A DNA stretch of 45,789 nt from Paracoccaceae bacterium (GCA_024742575.1 JANSYF010000023.1:1-45789), one strand, 5' to 3'; shown: positions 25,159 to 34,854, counted from the stretch's first letter. The notes: generated by a model not told the origin, from the sequence alone. Numbers and translations: made by a program.

Positions 25159-26487
25159 ATGACCAATATCGAACTGGCTCTCTGGTCCTTCCCGATCCTT
25201 CTCGCGCTGGTCTTTCTGCGCGCCCCCATCGCGCTGGCGATGATCGGGGTTGGCGTCGGCGGAACCTACCTGGTGATCGGGTCATCCATGATGACTCTGA
25301 ACCAATTGAAAACACTGACCTACGGCACGTTTTCCAACTACTCCTTCTCGATCATTCCGCTGTTCCTGCTGATGGGACAGTTCGCCACCCTGTCCGGCAT
25401 GTCGGCCGCCCTTTTCCGCGCGGCGGAAAGCTTTTTAGGGCATCGCAAGGGTGGCGTCGCCATGTCTGCAGTCGGGGCCTGTGCGGGCTTCGGTGCGATC
25501 TGCGGATCATCGCTGGCCACTGCCGCCACGATGGGTCAGGTGGCCCTTCCCGAACTGCGACGCTATGGCTACCCCGGATCATTGGCAACTGGCGCTTTGG
25601 CTGCAGGCGGCACCTTGGGCATTCTGATCCCGCCGTCGGTCATCCTCGTGATCTACGCGATCCTAGCAGAACAGAATATCGAAAAGCTGTTCGTCGCCGC
25701 GCTGATCCCCGGCATTCTTGCCGCTATCGGCTACATGATTGCCATTTCCGTCTGGGTCCGTATGTCCCCCAACAGCGCCGCTGTCAAAGACCGGGTGCCG
25801 TGGGGACAGCGAATGAAGGCGCTGGGGCAAGTCTGGCCCGTGATCCTGATCTTCATCTCCGTCGTCGGCGGCATCTATGCGGGTATCTTCACCCCGACCG
25901 AAGCTGCCGCAGTTGGCGCAGCAGGTACGGGTCTGGTTGCACTTGCTTCGGGCCAAATGAGCTGGGGCAAGCTTAATCAGGCGATCCTTTCGACCGCTGC
26001 GTCTTCTGCGATGATTTTCCTGATCATCCTTGGCGCGGGCATCTACAACAACTTCCTGTCGCTCACCCAATTGCCGCAAAACGCGTCTGTTTGGGTTGGG
26101 GATCAAGGTTTCTCGCCTTGGTTCGTGCTGACCATCGTTCTGATCATGTACCTTGTGTTCGGCTGTGTCATGGACAGCCTGTCCATGGTCTTGCTGACCG
26201 TGCCGATCATTTTCCCGATCATGTCTGTCCTCGACTTCGGGATGAGCGCGAATGACTTTGGTCTCTGGTTCGGCATTCTTGTTTTGATCGTCGTCGAGGT
26301 AGGATTGATCACGCCTCCAGTCGGGATGAATTTGTTCATCATCAACTCGATGGCCAAGGAAACGCCCATCGGCCAGACCTACAAGGGCGCCCTGCCCTTT
26401 GTCCTGACCGACATGGTCCGTGTTGTTATCCTTGCGGCCTTTCCGCCAATCACACTCTGGCTGGTCTGGGTGATCGACGCGTTGTGA
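25159..26487 (+). CDS. TRAP transporter large permease (DctM)
   Basis: A 442-residue multi-spanning permease, the sodium-coupled transport subunit. Family motifs are FLLMGQFATLSGM near residue 72, GGVAMSAVGACAGFGAICGSSLATAATMG, GTLGILIPPSVILVIYA, and the C-terminal EVGLITPPVGMNLFIIN. It completes a three-component DctPQM system. It converges with the fused TRAP permease after 48 bases. Confidence 0.95.
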   Translation: MTNIELALWSFPILLALVFLRAPIALAMIGVGVGGTYLVIGSSMMTLNQLKTLTYGTFSNYSFSIIPLFLLMGQFATLSGMSAALFRAAESFLGHRKGGVAMSAVGACAGFGAICGSSLATAATMGQVALPELRRYGYPGSLATGALAAGGTLGILIPPSVILVIYAILAEQNIEKLFVAALIPGILAAIGYMIAISVWVRMSPNSAAVKDRVPWGQRMKALGQVWPVILIFISVVGGIYAGIFTPTEAAAVGAAGTGLVALASGQMSWGKLNQAILSTAASSAMIFLIILGAGIYNNFLSLTQLPQNASVWVGDQGFSPWFVLTIVLIMYLVFGCVMDSLSMVLLTVPIIFPIMSVLDFGMSANDFGLWFGILVLIVVEVGLITPPVGMNLFIINSMAKETPIGQTYKGALPFVLTDMVRVVILAAFPPITLWLVWVIDAL

Positions 26488-26535
26488 TCCGGTCACGGCT
26501 TACTTTGCGATGCCGCGCCGCGTGTTCTGCAATGT

Positions 26536-28842
26536 CTAACCGACAGGCTGCACAACCCGCCGCGCTGCGATCAGGTGATGCCAGCACAGAACAAGCACCG
26601 CACCGCCAATTCCAAACCACATCAGCAAATCCGTTTTCCACAGGACCAGTACCGCCAGGACAAGACGCACGACCACTTCAACGCGGCTCATCCGGCAGGT
26701 ATCAAATTTCGCCAAGGCCGACGCGGTCAGATAAAGCGCCAGAACCAGCTTAGCGCCAAGCCACAGCAGGTGCGCTGTATCCACCTGCCCACTATAGCCG
26801 TCGATAAGCACACGCTGACCACTTTCATTCGTGATGGTCACAGCCTCTTCAATTAGCAACAGCTCTGGATACCAAGCAAAGACAAATGGAATGACGAACA
26901 TCACGATCCCAACCCGCACAGCGGCAATACCGGTGCGCATCGGCTCTGTCCGCGTGATCGATGCCGCAGCGAATGCGGCCACTGCGACTGGCGGTGTGAT
27001 GGCCGAGGCCACGGCAAAATAGAACACGAACATATGCGCGGTGAAAAAGCTTACGCCAAGATTGGCAAGCAATGGCCCCAAAAGCAGCGCGACATTCACA
27101 TAGGCAGGCACCGTTGGCATACCCATTCCAAGGATGATCGCGCAGACCATGGCACAGAAAAGCGCCAACATCAGATAGACGCCCCCAACAATCGGAATCG
27201 TCACTCCGAACAATGTGATGCTATTGGCTTTTTCCAGCCACGATGTGACTGCCCGGGTCAGCTCTCCGGTCAGACCGCTTTCGTTCAGGAATGCCGATAT
27301 AATCGACACGGCAAAAAGCAGTAGAAAAAGTCGGGAAATCAGAATACCGCCGTCCGCCAGCGATACCAAAATCTTGGACGGTTTCGCGCGTGTTTCTGGA
27401 TCCAGAAGCAGAAGCGGCACCAGAATTGCCACCGCCCACCAACCCGCCGACACCGCATCACCCGTTGAATTCACGATTGTCTGGACCAAACCGGTTGGCA
27501 AGATTTGCCCAACGACACCGACTTGCACTGCATCCTTGTTCCCCAGAAGCAGAAACAGAATGGTTAGGATCGGAACGATGATGATGACAAGGTTCAACCA
27601 ATCCTGACGATCCATCACCAGATCTTCGGGAATGTCGCGCATCGCTTCTACTTTTTCCCGTCGCGCCTGAAACATCACCGCAAGGAAGATAGAAAAGAAG
27701 AAACACATCGCTGGCAGGAATGCAGCCATGATGACTTTGGTGTAGGGCACCGCTGTCAACGCAACGAGCACGAAAGCCGCAACCCCCATCACCGGCGGCA
27801 TGATCTGCCCTCCTGACGATGCTGCAGCCTCGACTCCGCCTGCGAAATGCGGATTGAACCCGTTGCGCTGCATCATGGGAATGGTCAAGCGCCCGGTCGA
27901 CAACACATTGGTCACCGGACCACCGGTGATGGTGCCGAACATCGCCGACGACACGATCGCCGCATGGGCGGGACCGCCGCGCAAGCGCCGCGTTGCCCGT
28001 ACCGCCAGCTTGATAAGGGACGTGCCCCCTGCCGAGGTGCCAAACAGCGCACCGAGGATCACGTAGGGAAAGACCTGATTGACGACGATATCCATGAACC
28101 GCCCCATGAAACCATCAGGGGTAATGAAAACGTTGGTCGCTTTCTGAACTGCGGCAGCAACAGCGTCGCCGCCATCTGCACCCAGTTTTGTCAGAAGGAA
28201 ATTGTTGTCACTCAGATCCAGCGCCCAAATGATCGCGGTGCCGACCGTATAAAGCACCACGACGCTGGCAACCGCAACAAGCGGAAAGCCCCAAACGCGG
28301 ATATTGTAGAGAAAGAACAGTGCGATAATTGTAAACAACAGCGGGAGAATCCAAACACCGAACCGGGCCTGACAGGCAGGCACTTCGGCTTCGAATGACA
28401 TGCCGGGGATCACCCCTTCTGATCGCTCTGCCGCGTCCTGAATCAGCCGGGCGCGTTCGCCTGTAAGCTGATCAATCAAGCACACACTGTCGATCTCGAC
28501 CAGAAAACCAAAGGCGGCTAGGAATGCCGCAAGGACCAACCCGGCATCCATCAACAGCCCCAACCACGCCCGCTCTGGACGTGTGTCGCGCCACGCCCGA
28601 TAGACGCTCGCATCCAATGCAACGATGAGCATCATCAGGAAAAAGACGGGCGGGTAGAAAAACTCGGATGGGAAACCCGAGATGCGAAAAAACGGTCTAC
28701 CCGTGATCTCGCGCGCCAAATCCTGCAATCCCGGTATCTCGGGCAGCGTATTGAGCATGCCCACACATACAAGAATCAGTGCCAAGACGGTCGCAAGGGT
28801 CTGAGCCCGCGATTTGCGGTCCAATTGGCTGTCAGAGCGCAT
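26536..28842 (-). CDS. TRAP transporter fused permease (4TM/12TM, TAXI-associated)
   Basis: A 768-residue protein joining the small (DctQ) and large (DctM) TRAP permeases in one chain. The N-terminal third holds several membrane segments with a periplasmic loop containing two cysteines; the DctM-like core starts near residue 270 with GALFGTSAGGTSLIKLA and contains GTITGGPVTNVLSTG, GGQIMPPVMGVAAF and AITPPVAVAAFAAA. This form works with TAXI binding proteins, and one is encoded immediately upstream. The substrate is unknown; family substrates include dicarboxylates, aromatic acids and sulfonates. Confidence 0.92.
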   Translation of the reverse strand: MRSDSQLDRKSRAQTLATVLALILVCVGMLNTLPEIPGLQDLAREITGRPFFRISGFPSEFFYPPVFFLMMLIVALDASVYRAWRDTRPERAWLGLLMDAGLVLAAFLAAFGFLVEIDSVCLIDQLTGERARLIQDAAERSEGVIPGMSFEAEVPACQARFGVWILPLLFTIIALFFLYNIRVWGFPLVAVASVVVLYTVGTAIIWALDLSDNNFLLTKLGADGGDAVAAAVQKATNVFITPDGFMGRFMDIVVNQVFPYVILGALFGTSAGGTSLIKLAVRATRRLRGGPAHAAIVSSAMFGTITGGPVTNVLSTGRLTIPMMQRNGFNPHFAGGVEAAASSGGQIMPPVMGVAAFVLVALTAVPYTKVIMAAFLPAMCFFFSIFLAVMFQARREKVEAMRDIPEDLVMDRQDWLNLVIIIVPILTILFLLLGNKDAVQVGVVGQILPTGLVQTIVNSTGDAVSAGWWAVAILVPLLLLDPETRAKPSKILVSLADGGILISRLFLLLFAVSIISAFLNESGLTGELTRAVTSWLEKANSITLFGVTIPIVGGVYLMLALFCAMVCAIILGMGMPTVPAYVNVALLLGPLLANLGVSFFTAHMFVFYFAVASAITPPVAVAAFAAASITRTEPMRTGIAAVRVGIVMFVIPFVFAWYPELLLIEEAVTITNESGQRVLIDGYSGQVDTAHLLWLGAKLVLALYLTASALAKFDTCRMSRVEVVVRLVLAVLVLWKTDLLMWFGIGGAVLVLCWHHLIAARRVVQPVG

Positions 28843-28865
28843 GAATGACGTCCTTGGGTGTCAGC

Positions 28866-28893
28866 TTTGGCCAGCGACTCTTCGCTGGCCAAA
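28866..28893 (-). other. Stem-loop between TAXI binding-protein and fused permease genes
   Basis: TTTGGCCAGCG and CGCTGGCCAAA form a perfect 11-base stem with a six-base loop, in the 75-base gap between the two genes. As at 24588-24616, it lies right after a binding-protein gene, suggesting differential expression of binding protein over permease. Confidence 0.65.
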
Positions 28894-28917
28894 CATTACG
28901 GATGTGACGCTTTGCAA

Positions 28918-29973
28918 TCAGGGACGAAGGCAATCCGCGACCGAGTGGCCTGCTTCTTCGAAGGCACGGATCGCACCGGGATGCATCTTGATCTGAACCG
29001 CACCACAAGCGCCCTGACTTTTGCCATCGACATCACCGAACGACATGTTCAGAAACGGTCCGCGCGGAGAACTGTTCACGAACCGCTCTTCGCCTTCAAG
29101 AAACGCCTTGGTCAACTGGTAGGCCAGTTCCTCATCCATCCCGGCCGATACGATTTGGCCAAATGCGGTGGCAAAGCTGTCGAACGTATCGTCATCCGTG
29201 ACAATGGTGATGTCATTGCCTGCATAGGCTTTGCGCACATCTTCCACCGGCAGTGAATAAGGCGCGTGCCCCGGTGCGGCAAGGATTTGTTGGCCCAATT
29301 CGCTGTTCAGCAGATCAGAAGGAACGTCGTAAATAGTCGTGCCACCTGCGGCAGCGATGGCGATCTGGCGACCGGACGGCAAGCCTTCGGGAATGGTCCA
29401 GCCATCAACACCACCACCGGTGATGCTCGACACAGTGTCGGGCCATGGGTTTTGGATACCTTCGTATCCTTCGCCGTCTTTCAAGCCAGACAACAACTGC
29501 ACCATTGCCCGCCCCGAGGTTAGAGCGGCCCCGCGCGGCGGTCCGTTCCAAATACGCTTTCCTTCAAGGTTGCGAATGTCATCAACATTGCTGCTGTTGT
29601 AATGTCCGAAAATCTGCGCTGAACCCGCGTTGAAAAACAGGACCTGGATGTTTTCAGCTAGCTCTGCGCCCTTTTCCGGGCCAACACCACTGTAAGGCCC
29701 AATACCTCGGGACAAAAGAAACGGCAGGATCAGTGGCGCGGGTGCCATGTCCAGACGGCCTTCGGCGACGGCCTGCACAGAATTGGTCAGCGTGGCCCCT
29801 TCGGTAATCTGAAGCGTTGCAACCCCAGCGCTTTCCAAAATCGCGGCATATGTCGTGTCGATGTAATGCGGGGTTGACCCCGGCGTCGTCGTTTCTGCCG
29901 TCAGTGTGGCTTGCGCCGAAACGGCAAAGGGTGCCAGCGCAACCGCTGCACCCAAGAGCGTAGTCCTGAGCAT
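28918..29973 (-). CDS. TAXI-family TRAP transporter binding protein
   Basis: A 351-residue periplasmic protein with a Sec-type signal peptide (MLRTTLLGAAVALAPFAVSAQA). TAXI-like features are TLTNSVQAVAEGRLDMAPAP near residue 50, KRIWNGPPRGAALTSGRAM, and GGGVDGWTIPEGLPSGRQIAIA. A GGGAGGAT ribosome site fixes the ATG at 29973, rather than a GTG-type or ATG codon further up. It feeds the fused permease. It is divergent from the MarR-sulfatase pair, which suggests shared control. Confidence 0.9.
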   Translation of the reverse strand: MLRTTLLGAAVALAPFAVSAQATLTAETTTPGSTPHYIDTTYAAILESAGVATLQITEGATLTNSVQAVAEGRLDMAPAPLILPFLLSRGIGPYSGVGPEKGAELAENIQVLFFNAGSAQIFGHYNSSNVDDIRNLEGKRIWNGPPRGAALTSGRAMVQLLSGLKDGEGYEGIQNPWPDTVSSITGGGVDGWTIPEGLPSGRQIAIAAAGGTTIYDVPSDLLNSELGQQILAAPGHAPYSLPVEDVRKAYAGNDITIVTDDDTFDSFATAFGQIVSAGMDEELAYQLTKAFLEGEERFVNSSPRGPFLNMSFGDVDGKSQGACGAVQIKMHPGAIRAFEEAGHSVADCLRP

Positions 29974-30057
29974 CTTTATCCTCCCTGATGTCACGTCCAA
30001 CATAAGGACATGTGCCCCCATTTTCGGGAGCTTGGGTTCAGGCTTGCAGAAAATATA

Positions 30058-30067
30058 TGACTTGTCA
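30058..30067. promoter_or_regulatory. Operator candidate between TAXI and MarR genes
   Basis: TGAC-TT-GTCA is a perfect short palindrome in an AT-rich run (ATATATGACTTGTCACGTAT), 45 bases upstream of the MarR start and 85 bases upstream of the TAXI start. The position suits a MarR-type operator controlling both directions. Assignment is inference. Confidence 0.4.
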
Positions 30068-30111
30068 CGTATTTATTTTTCAGTCTTTATCAGGAAATTG
30101 GGAGGAAGATC

Positions 30112-30624
30112 ATGTCCGATGTCAAATCTCGCGTCAGCGAAGACCGCATTCTCGACCGCCGATCACGGGAATCCACAAACCTGTTCACGCGATTGCCCGC
30201 GGCCTCTTCGGCATCCCGCAGTCAGGCGCAACGTTGCCTGCAATACGGCGGTGGTCTATCCATCGTCGAATGGCGGACGCTTTGGGATTTGGCCGAAGCA
30301 GGCCCGATGACAATCCGCGATCTGGCGTCGATTCAGCGCACCGATCACTCCCTTCTCAGTCGCGCACTGCCAGAGATGCGCAAGAAAGCCTATGTCGAAA
30401 TGCACCGCGACAGCCGGGATGGACGCCAAACTATCGTCGAGATTACTGCAAAGGGTAGAGCCGCCTACGAGACCGCCGCTCCGGTCATGCGTCGTCGACG
30501 TGAAGCCCTGCGTGCGGTGTTCACCGAAGCCGAAATCCTGACCTTTGTCGGCTTGCTCGACCGATTTGACAGCTTCCTGCAAACGCCCGCTGAAGACCTG
30601 CTGGATAAGGACCGCAAAGAATGA
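30112..30624 (+). CDS. MarR-family transcriptional regulator (sulfatase-linked)
   Basis: A 170-residue winged-helix regulator. The MarR core is visible as SIVEWRTLWDLAEAGPMTIRDLASIQRTDHSLLSRALPEM followed by the wing RDSRDGRQTIVEITAKGRAAYE. About 30 polar N-terminal residues precede the fold. The stop overlaps the sulfatase ATG by four bases (ATGA), so regulator and sulfatase are coupled. The ligand is unknown; MarR proteins in such places usually sense the pathway's aromatic acid or its CoA ester. Confidence 0.9.
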   Translation: MSDVKSRVSEDRILDRRSRESTNLFTRLPAASSASRSQAQRCLQYGGGLSIVEWRTLWDLAEAGPMTIRDLASIQRTDHSLLSRALPEMRKKAYVEMHRDSRDGRQTIVEITAKGRAAYETAAPVMRRRREALRAVFTEAEILTFVGLLDRFDSFLQTPAEDLLDKDRKE

Positions 30625-32270
30625 CCGACCGCCCCAATGTTCTGTGGATCATGGCCGACCAACTCCGGTTCGATTACCTAAGCTGCTACGGCCACCCACA
30701 TTTGCACACCCCGCATATCGACGCCCTCGCCCAGCGCGGCGTGCGCTTCACCAATGCCTATGTGCAATCCCCGGTCTGCGGCCCGTCACGCATGTCGGCC
30801 TATACCGGTCGCTACGTACGCAGCCACGGGTCCACTTGGAACGGCATGCCTTTGCGGGTTGGTGAACCAACTCTGGGCGATCACTTGCGGGATATCGGCG
30901 CGCGCGCGGTTCTTGTTGGCAAGACCCATATGGTCGCCGATGCCGAAGGCATGGCGTGGTTGGGCATTGATCCCAAAAGCGAAATCGGCGTTCGGCGGTC
31001 GGAATGTGGCTTTGAACCGTTCGAACGGGATGACGGTTTGCACCCGGACAGCGCGCGGCAGAACTGGTCGGCCTATGACGATTACTTGGTGGCGCATGGC
31101 TACTCCTCGGACAACCCATGGGAGGATTTTGCCAATTCCGGTCTGGACCCCGACGGCGAACTGCTCTCTGCGTGGCTGCTCAAGAACTCGCGGCTTGCGG
31201 CCAATATCCCCGAAGAACACTCTGAAACCGCCTACATGACCAACCGGGCCATGGACTTCATGCAAAAGGCACAGGCGGATGGTCAGCCTTGGGTTTGTCA
31301 CCTCAGCTACATCAAACCGCATTGGCCCTATATCGTGCCCGCCCCGTACCACGACATGTATGACGCGCGGCACATCGTCGACCCGATCCGCACCGAGGCA
31401 GAACGCGACTCAGATCACCCGCTGATGCGGGCCTATCTTGATGCCCGCGTCTGCCGCAGCTTTGCCCGCGATCACGTGCGCGAACATGTCATCCCCGCCT
31501 ATATGGGGCTGATCAAGCAGTTGGACGATAATCTGGGTCGCCTATTCAAATGGATGGACGATACCGGACTCAGCAAGAACACCATCGTCGCGGTCACGTC
31601 GGATCACGGCGATTACATGGGCGACCATTGGATGGGCGATAAGGATTTCTACCACGAGGTGGCGGTCAAGGTGCCGCTCATTCTCCATGATCCGCGACCC
31701 GAGGCAGACGCCACACGCGGTCTGGTATCAGACGCATTGGTCGAGATGATCGACCTTGCGCCAACCTTCCTGTCCGCCCTTGGCGCGCAGCCAAAGCCCC
31801 ATATCCTCGAAGGCCGCGACCTGACTCCAATCCTGCACGGCAAAGACGGTTTTTCGCGCCACTACGTGATCAGCGAACACGACTATCACTGGTCCGAAAT
31901 GGCAAAGGCGCTGGGTGTGCCACAAGAAGACGCGCATACAACGATGATCTTTGACGGGCGCTGGAAATACGTCCGCTGCGAAACCTTCCGTCCCGTATTG
32001 TTCGATCTGGAAACCGACCCCAAGGAACTGACCGACCTTGGCGCGTCAGAGTTGCCGGAACACCAAGAGGTCCGCCGCCGGATGGAGGCCGCCCTGCTCA
32101 ACTGGGCCACACGCCACCATACCCGCATCACCGCAACACCGCAGGTGCTAGCCCGCCAGAAAGTCGCGGCTGAATCTGGCATTCTCATCGGCTTCTGGGA
32201 TGAAACAGAATACAAGGCGGCCACGGGCAAGGCCTTTGACAGCCTCACCCCTATCGGTCGCCCTGAGTGA
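30621..32270 (+). CDS. Sulfatase (formylglycine-dependent, arylsulfatase/phosphonate monoester hydrolase family)
   Basis: A 549-residue alkaline-phosphatase-superfamily hydrolase. The sulfatase signature SPVCGPSRMSAYTGRY contains C53 in a CxPxR context, the site converted to formylglycine. The N-terminal metal segment is NVLWIMADQLRFD, with DQ where many sulfatases have DD, as in choline sulfatases and phosphonate monoester hydrolases. The second metal segment is VTSDHGDYMGDH. There is no signal peptide, so it acts in the cytoplasm on imported substrate, consistent with two neighbouring uptake systems. Substrate specificity cannot be read from sequence; a sulfated phenolic is a hypothesis from context. 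Confidence 0.88.
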   Translation: MTDRPNVLWIMADQLRFDYLSCYGHPHLHTPHIDALAQRGVRFTNAYVQSPVCGPSRMSAYTGRYVRSHGSTWNGMPLRVGEPTLGDHLRDIGARAVLVGKTHMVADAEGMAWLGIDPKSEIGVRRSECGFEPFERDDGLHPDSARQNWSAYDDYLVAHGYSSDNPWEDFANSGLDPDGELLSAWLLKNSRLAANIPEEHSETAYMTNRAMDFMQKAQADGQPWVCHLSYIKPHWPYIVPAPYHDMYDARHIVDPIRTEAERDSDHPLMRAYLDARVCRSFARDHVREHVIPAYMGLIKQLDDNLGRLFKWMDDTGLSKNTIVAVTSDHGDYMGDHWMGDKDFYHEVAVKVPLILHDPRPEADATRGLVSDALVEMIDLAPTFLSALGAQPKPHILEGRDLTPILHGKDGFSRHYVISEHDYHWSEMAKALGVPQEDAHTTMIFDGRWKYVRCETFRPVLFDLETDPKELTDLGASELPEHQEVRRRMEAALLNWATRHHTRITATPQVLARQKVAAESGILIGFWDETEYKAATGKAFDSLTPIGRPE

Positions 32271-32276
32271 CGGCGT

Positions 32277-34064
32277 CTAGACCGAGATCACTCCGGGACC
32301 ACCAACGTGCAACTGATGCGCAGCGTCAGAGAAATTTGTGCGCATCGCTCGTTGGTTCAACGACCCCTTCTCGGTGATCTCGCCTTTGTCGAAACTTGGT
32401 GTCTCGTTCAGCACAAGGATGCGCCGCACACGGCTGGCCGATCCGGTTGCGGCCTTGGCCGCCTGCGCCAGCTTGTCGGTCAAGGCAGCCATTAATTCCG
32501 CCTGACCCATCTTGGACGCACGCTCTGACAGCAGCACCAACGCGCCCAGTTCGGCTTCGTTTTCGCCAGTGATCACCGCGTCCCGGATCAACCCGTCCAA
32601 TGCATCTACCAAAGACGCGCGAACCGCCCCTACAGCGACCCAAGTGCCCGTGGTCAATTTGAAGTTCTCGGCCACCCGTCCGTCGAAAAAGAACCCTTTG
32701 CTCAGATCGTCGGGATCAGCAGGGCGCAGCGCGTCACCCATGCAGTAATACCCTTCTTCGTCAAAGGCATCGCGCGTCTTTGCAAGGTCGCCGTAATAGC
32801 CCGGCGTGATGCTGGGCCCTTTCAATCGGAGTTCCAGCTTGCCGCCATTGGGAACAAGTTTCATTACCAATCCGCGTGCCGGCACGCCAACATTGCCCGA
32901 CTTTTCCTGAACCTCGGTACAGGCCAGTGCAAACGGTGCAGTTTCAGTCGCACCCAGAGATGTCGCCAACAGCACCTCTTGTCCCGTCGTCTTGCGCCCG
33001 ATCGCGCGCAACCGATCCCATGTGTGCTGCGCCATGCCTGCCCCGGCATAGAACATCATCTTGAGATCCTTGAAAAAAGTCTGCGCCAGTTCTGGATCCT
33101 GCTCAAGCTGGTCAACCAATATGTCCCAGCCGATCGGCACATTGAAATACCACGTGCACGATACGTCACGCAGATTGCGCAATGTCTCGTCAAACTTGCC
33201 CGGCGCGGGCTTTCCATCGTCGATGTAATAGGTGCCACCATTGGTCAGCACGAGGTACGACACCTTGTTGCCCGCCGCTGTGTGATTCCACGGCGCCCAG
33301 TCCAGCACCACCGGCGGGGTCTTGATCAGGAAGCGGTAGCAATCCCGCACCATCGCCTCCATCGCGCAGATCATGCCGTTGGTGTTGATCACCGCCTTTG
33401 GTGATCCGGTCGATCCTGAAGTGAAAAGATACTTCACCACCGTGTCCTCGGTGACTTCAAGCCGGGCGGTGTCGGCCGACGTCGCATCGCCGTTCAGCAA
33501 ATCATCAAATAGGATCGTCCCGGAGGCTGCATCACGTACTGCCAGCACATGCCGACCTTCGGCCGCAATGGCGTTCAATGCCGGGGCAAACGCACTGGCC
33601 TTGTCGGCAAAGACAGCCCCCGGATTCAGCACCGCCGCGATATCGCGCAATTTACCGTGGTCCTTGGACACCAGCGAATAGGCCGGGGACACGGGCGCAT
33701 AGGGGATTCCGACATAGAAACAGGCCGCACCCAATAGCGCATGTTCAAGGCTGTTTTCGGACAGAACCAGCAAGGGCCGATCCGGCCCTAGACCCAGCGC
33801 AAGCAAGGCACCTCCGATGCAACGGGCCTTTTCGCGGGCCTCACCATATGCGATCTTGACCCACGCGCCATCGTCACCGCGCCGCGCAATCCAGGTCTGA
33901 CCCGGCGTCTGATCAGCCCATTTGTCGAGATAGTCTGCCAAGGTCGGCAAATAGCCCGTCAGTTCGTCTTTGTGGCGCATTAGGATCGTGCCATCGTCGC
34001 GGGTGTCGATGTCGAATTCCGGTTGCCAGAAATCCGTGTCGCTCGAGTTTGCAGTGATGTTCAT
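32277..34064 (-). CDS. Feruloyl/p-coumaroyl-CoA ligase-like AMP-forming synthetase
   Basis: A 595-residue ANL-superfamily ligase. The AMP-binding motif is YLFTSGSTGSPKAVI, the adenylate segment is SLGATETAPFA, and GRVAENFKLTTGTWVAVG stands where the hinge usually lies. The N-terminal region (TGYLPTLADYLDKWADQTPGQTWIARR) and this replaced hinge are typical of feruloyl-CoA synthase-type members. It should activate hydroxycinnamates with ATP and CoA as the first committed step. It starts 22 bases after the SDR stop and shares that transcript with SDR and MarR. A strong AAGGGGAGGGG site precedes the ATG. Confidence 0.85.
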   Translation of the reverse strand: MNITANSSDTDFWQPEFDIDTRDDGTILMRHKDELTGYLPTLADYLDKWADQTPGQTWIARRGDDGAWVKIAYGEAREKARCIGGALLALGLGPDRPLLVLSENSLEHALLGAACFYVGIPYAPVSPAYSLVSKDHGKLRDIAAVLNPGAVFADKASAFAPALNAIAAEGRHVLAVRDAASGTILFDDLLNGDATSADTARLEVTEDTVVKYLFTSGSTGSPKAVINTNGMICAMEAMVRDCYRFLIKTPPVVLDWAPWNHTAAGNKVSYLVLTNGGTYYIDDGKPAPGKFDETLRNLRDVSCTWYFNVPIGWDILVDQLEQDPELAQTFFKDLKMMFYAGAGMAQHTWDRLRAIGRKTTGQEVLLATSLGATETAPFALACTEVQEKSGNVGVPARGLVMKLVPNGGKLELRLKGPSITPGYYGDLAKTRDAFDEEGYYCMGDALRPADPDDLSKGFFFDGRVAENFKLTTGTWVAVGAVRASLVDALDGLIRDAVITGENEAELGALVLLSERASKMGQAELMAALTDKLAQAAKAATGSASRVRRILVLNETPSFDKGEITEKGSLNQRAMRTNFSDAAHQLHVGGPGVISV

Positions 34065-34086
34065 GGACCCCTCCCCTTGGAAACCG

Positions 34087-34854
34087 TTAGCGCGGCGCCA
34101 TACGGATCGCACCGTCAAGGCGGATCACCTCGCCGTTCAGCATCCGGTTCTGCGTAATGTGGGACACCAATGCAGCGTATTCCGCCGGATCGCCCAGCCT
34201 CGACGGGAAAGGCACCTGCTCCCCTAGGGACACTTGCACGTCTTCCGGCAATTCATGCAGCAACGGGGTCAAAAACAGGCCCGGTGCCACTGTGCAAACG
34301 CGTATACCCTTGTCCGCGAGATCGCGTGCCATTGGCAGCGTCATCGACACGATACCACCTTTCGATGCTGCATAGGCCAACTGCCCAACCTGCCCGTCAA
34401 AAGCAGCGACTGATGCTGTGTTCACGATGACGCCACGCGCACCATCCGGGCCCACCGCGTCGGCGGCGGCCATACGCGCGGCAACCTGGCTGGCACAGTT
34501 GAAACTACCCATCAGGTTGACACGAATAACGCGCTCAAACAGTGCCGGATCATGTGCTTGACCTCGCGATACGGTTTTGGCGGCCCCGCCAATACCTGCG
34601 CAGTTGACCAAAACCCGAGGCACACCAAACGCCGCAACCGCCGCGTCCAGCCCGGCTGTGACGGAAACTGGATCACTGACGTCGACCTTTGCAAATCCCC
34701 CACCTATGGCACCGGCATGCTCTTCAGCAAGTTCGGCATTCATATCGAACAATATGACCTTGAGCCCATCCTCGGCCAACCGTTGCGCAGTCGCTGCACC
34801 GAGGCCAGAAGCCCCTCCTGTCACGATCGCGCCGCACCCCTCCCAATCTTGCAT
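34087..34854 (-). CDS. SDR-family 3-hydroxyacyl-CoA dehydrogenase
   Basis: A 255-residue short-chain dehydrogenase. The NAD-binding motif is VTGGASGLGAATA, followed by D39-like acidic FDMNAE (NAD preference), NCAGIGG, and the catalytic S-Y-K as NTASVAAF and YAASKGG. The sequence resembles type II 3-hydroxyacyl-CoA dehydrogenases (HSD10-like), fitting oxidation of the 3-hydroxy intermediate to the beta-ketoacyl-CoA. AGGAG five bases before the ATG at 34854 decides the start over a GTG two codons upstream that overlaps the MarR stop. Confidence 0.87.
   Translation of the reverse strand: MQDWEGCGAIVTGGASGLGAATAQRLAEDGLKVILFDMNAELAEEHAGAIGGGFAKVDVSDPVSVTAGLDAAVAAFGVPRVLVNCAGIGGAAKTVSRGQAHDPALFERVIRVNLMGSFNCASQVAARMAAADAVGPDGARGVIVNTASVAAFDGQVGQLAYAASKGGIVSMTLPMARDLADKGIRVCTVAPGLFLTPLLHELPEDVQVSLGEQVPFPSRLGDPAEYAALVSHITQNRMLNGEVIRLDGAIRMAPR

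Noticed and set aside
30112..32270. The MarR-sulfatase pair as a phosphonate monoester hydrolase system
   Set aside because: The MADQ motif leaves this open, but no phosphonate genes are nearby. I kept the broader sulfatase-family call instead of a phosphonate-specific one.
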